DNA of 64,000 nt. It comes from CAYVQE01 sp964454005. GTDB lineage: Bacteria; Myxococcota; B64-G9. Both the position numbers and the translations under genes were made by a program. The stretch's first letter is position 1. Each line of letters opens with the position of its first letter. The stretch lies in the NCBI GenBank assembly GCA_964454005.1, contig CAYVQE010000015.1, positions 3,789 through 67,788 on the forward strand. The letters run 5' to 3'. The notes under the pieces are model-generated. The model worked only from the letters and a program-made list of their open reading frames with translations. It searched no databases and was not told the origin of the DNA. Shown here in pieces: positions 8,675 to 15,678 of this stretch.

Positions 8675-10729
8675 ATGAGGGCAGCTCAGCGGATATTCTT
8701 GGCGGCGGCAGTCGCGGGATCGTGGTTGGTGGCCGCGCCGATCCACGGGCAAACGGCCGACCAGGCCGGCGGCGAAGGTCGGTCGGCGGCCACGGACGTG
8801 AAAAAGCGCGAGGCCAAGCAGGATGCGGTGCTGCGCGATGACGTCGAGCTCAAGGCCGATGAGTCGCTGCTCGAGGTGATCCGCGACTACCGCGAGATGA
8901 TCGAGCAGAACCCCCGCGATACCGAGCTGCACTTCACCCTGGCGCTGGCCTACCACTCCCAGGGCGACTATGAGAACGCCGAGAAGTACTACAAGTCCAC
9001 CATCGAGATCGATCCGCTGGACATCGACGCCAGGCTCAATCTGGGCGCTCTGTTGCAGCTGCAAGGGCGCTACCGGGAGGCCATCGCCCGCTACAAGGAG
9101 ACCATCGCCAAGCATCCCGAGGTGGTCGAGGCCTACTTCAACCTGGGCGTGGTCTACACCAAGATGGGCCGGCTCGGTCTGGCCCAGGCGGCCTACCGCA
9201 CCGCCACCGAGGTCGAACCCGGTTTTGCCCTGGCGCACTTTCAGCTGGCCGACCTCTACCACCGCCAGCTCGACTTCGACGCTGCCGAGCAGGCCTACCG
9301 GGCGGCCATCAAGGTCGAGCCGGCCTTCGCCGACGCCTTCAACAACCTGGCCAACCTGTATTACGAGCACGGCAAACCGGGCCGGGCCGCCGGTCTGTTC
9401 CAGAAGGCCATCCGCATCGAGCAGCAGAACCCCGAGTACCGCTACAATCTGGGGCTGGCTTGCTTCAAGCTGAACCGGATCGACGACGCCATCGCCTCTT
9501 ACCGCCGCGCCATCGAACTCGATCCCGAGTACGCCGAGGCCTACAACAACCTGGGCGTGGCGCTGGAGCGCAAGGGCGAGCGGGACAAGATGATCGAGGT
9601 CTATCAGAAGGCCTGCGAGCTCGATCCCAAGTATGTCGAGGCGCACTTCAACCTGGGGCTGACTTACTTCGACGAGAACAAGTGGAAGCAGGCGATCGAC
9701 AAGTTCCGCGAGGTGCTGTTCATCGACAAGAAGTACGCCGATGCCCACGCCTACCTGGGCGAGGCGCTCTACCAGACGGGCAACATCAAAGAGGCCATGC
9801 GGCATTTCAAGGATGCCATCGGTATCAATCCGGGCAAGGCCGAGTTCCGCGCTCGCATGGGCATCGTCTACATCGAGGAGGGCAAGCTGGAAGAGGCCGA
9901 GAAGGCGTTCAAGCAGGCCCTGGCCATCGATCCCGAGGACGCCAACGCCCGCGCCGATCTGGCCCGCACCCTGTTGGCCAAGGGCGAGACCGACAAGGCC
10001 ATCGACGAGTTCCGCCAGGCGGTGCGGTTGAACCCCAACCTGGTCGACGCCCACCAGAAGCTGGCCGAGCTGTACGCCGAACGCGACGATTTCGAAAACG
10101 CCATCACCCATGCCAAGAAGGTGGTCGAACTCGACGCCGAGCGGGTCGCGGCCCGGTTGACCCTGGGCGACCTGTACCGCGGGCGCGGGTTGATGGATCT
10201 GGCCGCAGCCGAGTACAAGGCGGCCATCGAGTTCGACGAGAAGAACGCCGCCGCCTACCACCGGATGGCCGAGGTGTTCTCTAACCGGGGCAACCTGGAC
10301 GAGGAGATCCGCTACCTGCGCCGGGCGCTGGACCGCGACCCCGAGCTGGCCGCGGCCCGCTGCGACCTGGGCGTGGCGCTGTACAACCGGAACAAGATGA
10401 AGCCGGCCATCGAGCAGCTGCAAAAGGCCGTCGAGACCGATCCGGAGCTGGCCCGGGGCCACTACTACCTGGCCATCCTCTACTACCAGAAGGCCTTCAC
10501 CAGCCGGGCCCGCAAGAAGCGCCACCTGCGCCGTTCCGTCGGCGCGTTCCAGAAGGCCATCGAGCTCAAGCCCGAGTTCGCCCAGGCCCACCACAAGCTG
10601 GGCAAGGTCTACGCCGAGCTCGGCCAGCGCAAGCGCGCCCGGGCCGCCTACGAGAAGGCCCTGGAGCTGGCCCCCGACCTGTCCGAGGCCAAGCTGGATC
10701 TGGAACGGCTGAAGAAAAAGAGCGAGTGA
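8675..10729 (+). CDS. Exported TPR-repeat protein ending the Glt-like operon
   Basis: This encodes 684 residues. ATG 8675 follows GACGGGAGTGG and begins a signal peptide (IFLAAAVAGSWLVAAPIHG). The remainder is about 17 tandem canonical 34-residue TPRs, each with the W/L-G-Y-A-P pattern (ELHFTLALAYHSQGDYENAE, EAYNNLGVALERKGERDKMI, DAHAYLGEALYQTGNIKEAM). Such proteins are protein-protein scaffolds. Export, position at the end of the cluster and dense TPR content fit an AglT/GltE-type or similar accessory component, but canonical TPRs are too common to decide. The gene is followed by a structured palindromic element (10740-10870) that separates it from a convergent gene. Confidence 0.7.
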   Translation: MRAAQRIFLAAAVAGSWLVAAPIHGQTADQAGGEGRSAATDVKKREAKQDAVLRDDVELKADESLLEVIRDYREMIEQNPRDTELHFTLALAYHSQGDYENAEKYYKSTIEIDPLDIDARLNLGALLQLQGRYREAIARYKETIAKHPEVVEAYFNLGVVYTKMGRLGLAQAAYRTATEVEPGFALAHFQLADLYHRQLDFDAAEQAYRAAIKVEPAFADAFNNLANLYYEHGKPGRAAGLFQKAIRIEQQNPEYRYNLGLACFKLNRIDDAIASYRRAIELDPEYAEAYNNLGVALERKGERDKMIEVYQKACELDPKYVEAHFNLGLTYFDENKWKQAIDKFREVLFIDKKYADAHAYLGEALYQTGNIKEAMRHFKDAIGINPGKAEFRARMGIVYIEEGKLEEAEKAFKQALAIDPEDANARADLARTLLAKGETDKAIDEFRQAVRLNPNLVDAHQKLAELYAERDDFENAITHAKKVVELDAERVAARLTLGDLYRGRGLMDLAAAEYKAAIEFDEKNAAAYHRMAEVFSNRGNLDEEIRYLRRALDRDPELAAARCDLGVALYNRNKMKPAIEQLQKAVETDPELARGHYYLAILYYQKAFTSRARKKRHLRRSVGAFQKAIELKPEFAQAHHKLGKVYAELGQRKRARAAYEKALELAPDLSEAKLDLERLKKKSE

Positions 10730-10739
10730 ACCGCCGGAC

Positions 10740-10870
10740 TACTGGACGGGTAAGTGCCCACCCCCAATGTCGGCGCGCTGATGCGCGCCGCGCGAGCGAG
10801 CCGTCGTTCGCTCGCGACAGTGTTTCCAGCCACTTGGCGATGGTTGCCGTGAACGCTTACCCGGACGGTT
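10740..10870. repeat. MITE-like or IS-remnant palindromic element between convergent genes
   Basis: Imperfect ~22-bp terminal inverted repeats (10740-10761 and 10849-10870, 15 of 22 positions matching) share a perfect core, CGGGTAAG at 10747-10754 against CTTACCCG at 10856-10863. Inside are two perfect hairpins: GGCGCGC/GCGCGCC (10772-10778, 10783-10789, loop TGAT) and CGCGAGCGA/TCGCTCGCG (10791-10799, 10808-10816). No reading frame is present. The right repeat overlaps the stop codon of the epimerase gene. The GTAAGCG-type end is reminiscent of IS66-family termini, but that is only a resemblance. It could instead be a bidirectional termination structure; it lacks a T-tract. Confidence 0.45.
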
Positions 10871-11942
10871 ACATCCGGGGCAGCCAGCGCTGCTGCTGAT
10901 ACCAGGCGATGGATTCGGCCCAGCCGTGTTCGATCGAGGGGTAGCGGGGCTTGAAGCCGGTGTCGGCCAGCTTGTCGTTGAGCAGCAGGAAGTGGCGGTG
11001 GGCGTAAGTCAGCGCGGCCGCGTCGAGGCGCGGTTGGAAGGCGCGCACCAGATCGTGCTCGGTGCACAGCCGGTCCCAGATGCGCTCGAAGGTGCCGTTG
11101 AGCCCGTCGAACAAAAAACCGGCCCGCGCCAGCAGCGGCGCGGCCTGGCGCATGACGCCCATGGGCGGGTAGGGCAACTCGAAGGCCGGCTCCAGCCCGT
11201 AGACCCTGAGGCTGTGGCTGACCAGATCGCCGAAGCCGATGGCGTCGTCGTCGGCCACGTTGTAGGCCTCGCCGGGTTGGCCGGTCTCGAGCAGGTGCGC
11301 GGCGGCGGCGGCCACGTCGTCGACGTGCACCCAGTTGATCCGTGGGCCGCCGCGCAGCCCGACCACCCGTGACAGGCTGGCCTGCAGCACCGGCGCCAGG
11401 CAGGCCAGGCTGGCGCCCAGGTGGCGCGTGCCCGGGCCGTAGATCAGCGACGGCCGCAGGATGACGGCCTCCGGTCCGGCGCCCGTCTGGGATTGCAGGA
11501 AGGCCTCGGCGAGCTGCTTGGAGCGCTCGTAGCCGTTGTTGGCCTCGAGCGGATCCGACTCGCGGTAGGTGCCGGTGGCCGACAAGCGATAGACGGTGCC
11601 GGCACTCAGGTAGACGAAGCGCCGCACCCCGGCTGCAGCCGCCGACCGGTAGAGCGCCATGGTCGCCTCGACGTTGATCGCCGCCAGTTGCTCGAGCCCG
11701 GCGCTCAGGTCGACCGCAGCCGCGGTGTGGATCACCCGATCGGCGCCCCGCAGCAGCCGGTCGAGACCCTTGTTTTCGGTCAAGTCGGCGGGGCGAACCA
11801 GCAGATCGCGCCGGCGGCCGGGCAAGGCGGTCTGCGCCCGATCGGTGGCGATGACCCGCTCGCCCGCGGTGTGGAAGCGGTGCACCAGCGCCGAGCCGAC
11901 CGCGCCGGCCGCGCCGGTGACCAGGATGGCGGGGCGGGGCAC
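10869..11942 (-). CDS. NAD-dependent epimerase/dehydratase (extended SDR family)
   Basis: This encodes 357 residues. I chose GTG 11942 because the glycine-rich Rossmann motif follows at once (ILVTGAAGAVGSALV) and GGAG precedes it; the frame stays open upstream but there overlaps the Sua5-like gene. The extended-SDR signature is clear: TGxxGxxG, an acidic residue after beta-2 (IATDRAQ), the YxxxK active site (YERSK) with upstream Ser (YLSAGTVY), and a substrate-domain motif (ILRPSLIYGPG). The family includes sugar-nucleotide epimerases, 3-beta-hydroxysteroid dehydrogenases and dihydroflavonol reductase-like enzymes; the substrate is not evident. It follows the YciO gene by 13 nt, so they are probably co-transcribed. 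Confidence 0.85.
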   Translation of the reverse strand: MPRPAILVTGAAGAVGSALVHRFHTAGERVIATDRAQTALPGRRRDLLVRPADLTENKGLDRLLRGADRVIHTAAAVDLSAGLEQLAAINVEATMALYRSAAAAGVRRFVYLSAGTVYRLSATGTYRESDPLEANNGYERSKQLAEAFLQSQTGAGPEAVILRPSLIYGPGTRHLGASLACLAPVLQASLSRVVGLRGGPRINWVHVDDVAAAAAHLLETGQPGEAYNVADDDAIGFGDLVSHSLRVYGLEPAFELPYPPMGVMRQAAPLLARAGFLFDGLNGTFERIWDRLCTEHDLVRAFQPRLDAAALTYAHRHFLLLNDKLADTGFKPRYPSIEHGWAESIAWYQQQRWLPRM

Positions 11943-11955
11943 CGGGCTCTCCGCC

Positions 11956-12567
11956 TCAGGCCGCCAGCCAGTCGATCGGGCCCTTGCCCTCGCGGATGAC
12001 GTAAGGGGTCTCGCTGGACAGGTCGATGACCGTGGAGGGCACGTTGGGCAAGGCACCGCCGTCGACCACCAGATCGAGCACCTTGCCCATCTTCTGGTCG
12101 ATCTCCCGCGGGTCGCAGATCGGCGACATGTCGCTGACATTGGCGCTGGTGGTGATGATGGGGTGCATCAGCTCCTGCACCAGAGCCAGGCAGATGGGGT
12201 TGTCCGGCATCCGGATGCCCACCGTGCGCCGCTTGGACATCATGATGCGCGGGACCTCCTTGGTGGCCTCCAGGATGAAGGTATAGGGCCCCGGCAGGTG
12301 CTTGCGCATGATCCGGTAGGCCGTATCGGTCACCTGGGCGTAGCGGCTGATGTCCTTCAAATCGGAGCAGATGAAGCTCAGCGGCTTCTTGCGCGAGCGA
12401 TCCTTGAGCTGGTAGATGCGCTCGATGCCGGACTTGGAGAAGATATCGCAGCCGATGCCGTAAACGGTATCGGTCGGGTACGAGATGACCGCGCCCTGTG
12501 CCAGGGCTTCGACCACGCGACGGACCAGCCGGGGCTGTGGATGCCTCGGATTCATCTGGATGATCAT
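11956..12567 (-). CDS. Sua5/YciO/YrdC family protein (L-threonylcarbamoyladenylate synthase-like)
   Basis: This encodes 203 residues. ATG 12567 is 8 nt after ACGGAGGT, an excellent ribosome site. Family motifs are visible: ISYPTDTVYGIGCD near residue 35, KDRSRKKPLSF (substrate-binding Lys/Arg), LPGPYTFIL, and TTSANVS in the second half. The start (MIIQMNPRHPQ) is typical of the YciO branch rather than TsaC proper. Members bind dsRNA or tRNA and many make threonylcarbamoyl-AMP for the t6A37 tRNA modification; a tsaD gene lies 31 kb away in the same window. Whether this copy is the functional TsaC or a YciO paralogue cannot be decided without the rest of the genome. Confidence 0.85.
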   Translation of the reverse strand: MIIQMNPRHPQPRLVRRVVEALAQGAVISYPTDTVYGIGCDIFSKSGIERIYQLKDRSRKKPLSFICSDLKDISRYAQVTDTAYRIMRKHLPGPYTFILEATKEVPRIMMSKRRTVGIRMPDNPICLALVQELMHPIITTSANVSDMSPICDPREIDQKMGKVLDLVVDGGALPNVPSTVIDLSSETPYVIREGKGPIDWLAA

Positions 12568-12690
12568 GCGCTGTACCTCCGTGACCTGCTGAGGTTCCAC
12601 ATGCCGGAACGGCGCGGCGGCAAGGCTGCTCAGGTGGCCGCCCGGCTCGAGAGCCGACGCGGGGCAGCCGCCCCGCGCAGGGGCGGCGAT

Positions 12691-12718
12691 TTTATATGCC
12701 CCCGCGCCGGTTTTGCAA
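12691..12718 (-). promoter_or_regulatory. Candidate sigma-70 promoter for the YciO-epimerase pair
   Basis: On the minus strand TTGCAA (12718-12713) and TATAAA (12696-12691) are separated by 16 bp. The -10 matches consensus at five of six positions. Transcription would start near 12685, giving a leader of ~118 nt that contains a GC-rich hairpin. Confidence 0.45.
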
Positions 12719-12829
12719 GTCCAATCGACGGTTGGCGGGTGGATTTTGGCGCCCCGTCGTGATCAAGCCCGAAGTGCCGCCAACCAATTGTTTTTATGCG
12801 GCAATACGATGTGTTCCGGCCGTGCCGGC

Positions 12830-12858
12830 TTGACGGCCGGCGGGCGCACCGGTAGGCT
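12830..12858 (+). promoter_or_regulatory. Candidate sigma-70 promoter for the T2SF-like/trmJ genes
   Basis: TTGACG (12830-12835) and TAGGCT (12853-12858) are 17 bp apart. The predicted start point (~12865) is 20 nt before the GTG at 12885. The -10 is weak, but the -35 is good and the position fits. Confidence 0.4.
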
Positions 12859-12884
12859 GCCCGGGCGAGGGGAGGCCGCCAGCG

Positions 12885-14222
12885 GTGCTCTGTCCGCGTT
12901 GCCAACAGCAGGTGCCCGACGGCCCTGAGTGCGCCGCCTGCGGGGTGGTGATCGAGAAGTTCCTGGCCAAAGAGGCCAGGGACCGCGAGGCGCGCCGGCA
13001 CGAAAACCCGACCGGCCAGGCGGCCGGCGTCGCTGCGGCGGCTGGGTCGACCGCCGGGGCTGCACCGGTGGCGGCTGCGGCGGCCGGTCCGGCGGTCGGC
13101 CAGGCCCGCAGCCGCGGTCCGCACCGGGTCTCCGACCGGCACCGCATCGGGCTCTACGGCCAGCTGGCCCGGATGCTCGAAGCCGGCTTGAGCCCGGTCG
13201 AGGCCCTGCGCCTGACCGAACGTCACAGCCGTGGCGCTCTGGCGGCCGGACTGGGCTCCATGCGGGCCGGGATCGAGGCGGGGGCCACCTTTGCCCAGGC
13301 AGCCGCCGGGCTGCCGGGCCTGTTTCCGGCCGATGCCCGGGTGTTGCTGGAAGCCGGCGAGGCCACCGGTGGGCTGCCGGCCGCCCTGCGGGCCCTGGCG
13401 TCCACGGCCGAGGTTCGCCTGGACGTGCGCCGGCAGATCGCGCGGGCCTGCATCTACCCCTTCGTGTTGTTCAGCCTGGTCTTCTTCGTCCCCAGGCTGC
13501 ACTTGGTGTTCAGCGCCGGCCTGGGGGCCTACCTGCGGGCCACGCTGGTGCCCTACCTGTTGACCCTGGTGGTGCTGTTGGTCGCGGTCTGGTTGCTGCC
13601 GGCGGGGTTGTCGCGGCTGCTGGGCCCCGGGCGCAGCCAGCGCTTGCTGCGGCGCCTGCCGCTGCTCGGCGGCCTGTGGCGGCGTTCGGCCAGGGCGCGA
13701 TTCGCCCGCCACCTGGGCGGCGCCCTGGAGGCCGGGCTGCCGGTGGGCACCGCCTTGCGCCTGGCCACCCGGGCCACCGGCGATCCGCGCTGGATCGACG
13801 CGGCGGGCCCGATGGAGCGAGCCATCGGGCAAGGCGCCAGCCTGCACGCGGCCCTGGCCCAATCGGGGTTGTTGGACGACGAGTTCTTGCTGGCGGTGGC
13901 GGCCGGAGAGCGGGTGGGCCGGTTGGGCGAGGCGCTGGAGCAGCAGGCCCGGTTGCTGCAGGCCGAGCTGCTGCACCGGATCCATGTGAGCGTGCAGCTG
14001 GCCGCGGTGGCGATCCTGTTGCTGACCTACGCCTTCGTGGCCCGGGCCATCGTGGGCGAATTCCAGAGCGTGCTGGGCGGGACCCAGCAGCAGATGCAGC
14101 AGTTGATGAAGGAACTCGGCGGCGCGCCCGGAGCCGCCGGCATGGAGGATCTGCTGCGCGAGCTGGGCCAACCGGCCGGGGCGTCGCGGCTGCCGCCGGA
14201 GCTCGAGGGAATTCTGCCGTGA
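12885..14222 (+). CDS. Zinc-ribbon, type II secretion F-domain membrane protein
   Basis: This encodes 445 residues from GTG 12885. The N-terminus holds a four-Cys zinc ribbon (CPRCQQ ... CAACG, residues 3-21), followed by an Ala/Gly-rich linker. Two T2SF-like repeats follow: the first around 85-200 (YGQLARMLEAGLSPVEALRL, VLLEAGEATGGLPAALRAL), the second around 270-395 (FARHLGGALEAGLPVGTALR, LLAVAAGERVGRLGEALE). Membrane helices appear near 195-215, 225-245 and 370-390. GspF/PilC proteins form the inner-membrane platform of type II secretion and type IV pili. No secretion ATPase or pseudopilin is nearby, so this is an orphan copy. Its stop overlaps the TrmJ-like start (GTGA). Confidence 0.75.
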   Translation: MLCPRCQQQVPDGPECAACGVVIEKFLAKEARDREARRHENPTGQAAGVAAAAGSTAGAAPVAAAAAGPAVGQARSRGPHRVSDRHRIGLYGQLARMLEAGLSPVEALRLTERHSRGALAAGLGSMRAGIEAGATFAQAAAGLPGLFPADARVLLEAGEATGGLPAALRALASTAEVRLDVRRQIARACIYPFVLFSLVFFVPRLHLVFSAGLGAYLRATLVPYLLTLVVLLVAVWLLPAGLSRLLGPGRSQRLLRRLPLLGGLWRRSARARFARHLGGALEAGLPVGTALRLATRATGDPRWIDAAGPMERAIGQGASLHAALAQSGLLDDEFLLAVAAGERVGRLGEALEQQARLLQAELLHRIHVSVQLAAVAILLLTYAFVARAIVGEFQSVLGGTQQQMQQLMKELGGAPGAAGMEDLLRELGQPAGASRLPPELEGILP

Positions 14223-15013
14223 ATCTGATCGAACGCTGCCAGATGGTGTTGGTCGAGCCCAGCGAGGCCGGCAACGTGGGCGCCGCTTGCCGGGCGCTGA
14301 TGAACTGCGGCTTCGGGCCGCCGACCCTGGTGCGGCCGCAGAATCTGGATTGGCCGGAGGCCCGGCGGCGAGCGGTACACGCCACCGTCCTGGTCGAAAA
14401 GGCCCGGCGCTGCGCTGCGCTGGAGGATGCGCTGGCCGGAGCCCACTGGGTGGTGGGGGTGTCGGCCCGGGCCCGCAGTCACCCCGAGCGCAAGCCGGTG
14501 CTGGATCCCGATGGGCTGGTCGAGCGCTTGGCGGCCCTGCCGGCCGGCGGCCGGGCGGCGCTGCTGTTCGGACCCGAGCGCACCGGCCTGACCAATGCCC
14601 AGCTAGGCCGCTGTCAGGATGTGGTGCGTCTACCCACCGCGGATGCCTATCCCAGCCTCAACCTGGCCCATGCGGTGCTGCTGATCGCCTGGACCGTGCG
14701 CCGGGCCGACCTGACGCAGGCGGCGGACGGTAGCCGGCCGCTGCAGCGGGCGCCGGTGCCGGCCGCGGCGTTGGCCGGTCTGATGGAGCACGCCGCGCGG
14801 ACGCTGGCGGTGATCGGTTTCCTCAACCCGCAGAATCCGCGCCTGGTGCTCGACGATCTGCGCCACATCTTCGCCCGGGCGCAGCTCGACGAACGCGAGC
14901 TCGGAATGGTGCGCGGGATTTTCCATCGCATGGACGTCTGGATCGAACGCCACGGCGGGCCGCCGACGCCCAACCAGCGCCGCACCGCCGACAGCCGCGA
15001 GGGGGAGCCGTGA
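14219..15013 (+). CDS. trmJ: TrmJ-like tRNA 2'-O-methyltransferase (SpoU/TrmH, SPOUT family)
   Basis: This encodes 264 residues from GTG 14219, overlapping the previous stop by 4 nt. SPOUT family motifs are clear: motif 1 VLVEPSEAGNVGAACRALMN, motif 2 LLFGPERTGLTN, motif 3 YPSLNLAHAV, which together form the trefoil-knot SAM site; the motif-1 Asn and motif-2 Glu are in place. A TrmJ-style helical C-terminal extension follows (~170-245, LAVIGFLNPQNPRLVLDDLR) with R-A-Q-L-D-E-R-E before the end. TrmJ methylates the ribose at position 32 of tRNAs. The C-terminal ~20 residues are low-complexity. It is coupled by GTGA overlaps to genes on both sides. Confidence 0.82.
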   Translation: MNLIERCQMVLVEPSEAGNVGAACRALMNCGFGPPTLVRPQNLDWPEARRRAVHATVLVEKARRCAALEDALAGAHWVVGVSARARSHPERKPVLDPDGLVERLAALPAGGRAALLFGPERTGLTNAQLGRCQDVVRLPTADAYPSLNLAHAVLLIAWTVRRADLTQAADGSRPLQRAPVPAAALAGLMEHAARTLAVIGFLNPQNPRLVLDDLRHIFARAQLDERELGMVRGIFHRMDVWIERHGGPPTPNQRRTADSREGEP

Positions 15014-15651
15014 ATCCGCAGCCGACCCTGCAGCCCAGCCATCCCGGCTGGGACTTCCGCGCCTGCGCCTGGCGCGCGTTGACCGCCGAGGCGCCCCTGA
15101 TGGAACTCGAGGTCTTCTGGGATCTGGTCGAAGCCATCGGCTGGGGCCGCGAGACCGACGTGGCGCGCGCCGCCCGGGTGGTGGCCGACCGCGCCAGCGC
15201 GGCCGATTGCGCCGGGGCCGATGGCCGCGAAGCGCGGTTGGCGGTGCGGTTGCAGGAACGGCTGGAGCGCTGGGAGCACGAGAACGGCCAGCAGCTGCCG
15301 CTGGCCGACGACGACTACGCGGCCATGGTCCACCACCTGGTCGGTCTCGGCCAGGGCGAGTACGAGCGGGTGCTGCGCGAGCCGCAGCGGGTGGTCCGGC
15401 GGGCCGAGCGGCGCCTGTTCCGCAAGTCCTTCGCCGAGGTCTTTCCCGCCGCCGCCCAGCTCTATCCGCTGGCGGAGTTTCACGAGGCACTGGCGGCGGC
15501 GGTCGAGCCGCTGCCCGTCGACCCGCGGACCGCAGACTCGCAGCTCGATGATCTGCAGGTGATCGATCATCCGCAGCACGGCCTGGGCGTGGCTCTGATG
15601 CGCCCGGCCGGCAGCCGGCTGGTGTTCGCCGATGGGGATCTCAGGCTGTAG
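15010..15651 (+). CDS. Conserved protein of unknown function (213 aa)
   Basis: I do not recognise this protein with confidence. It starts at GTG 15010 within a GTGA overlap with the trmJ-like gene, so translation is probably coupled. It is soluble, with no signal peptide or membrane helix. The segment LMELEVFWDLVEAIGWG resembles the N-terminal signature of DUF4240, but the C-terminal FRAWLI-like motif of that family is absent. The centre is acidic and helical (LADDDYAAMVHHLVGLGQGE), and the last 40 residues look like two or three beta strands (LDDLQVIDHPQHGLGVALM). A regulatory or RNA-related role beside trmJ would be a guess. Confidence 0.6.
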   Translation: MNPQPTLQPSHPGWDFRACAWRALTAEAPLMELEVFWDLVEAIGWGRETDVARAARVVADRASAADCAGADGREARLAVRLQERLERWEHENGQQLPLADDDYAAMVHHLVGLGQGEYERVLREPQRVVRRAERRLFRKSFAEVFPAAAQLYPLAEFHEALAAAVEPLPVDPRTADSQLDDLQVIDHPQHGLGVALMRPAGSRLVFADGDLRL

Positions 15652-15678
15652 CCGCAGGGGTCGTTTCCGGCGTGTTGC

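Larger units (their letters stand above)
12568..12884. other. Divergent intergenic region (317 bp)
   Basis: No credible gene is present. The region holds candidate promoters in both directions (12691-12718 on the minus strand, 12830-12858 on the plus strand), an AT-richer patch at ~12687-12697 and ~12785-12805, and a strong hairpin in the leader of the YciO gene (CGCGGGG at 12658-12664 pairing with CCCCGCG at 12671-12677). Confidence 0.6.

Noticed and set aside
8582..10594. 670-codon minus-strand frame antisense to the TPR gene
   Set aside because: The Leu/Gly/Val-rich translation is the mirror of the TPR repeat codons and has no independent support.
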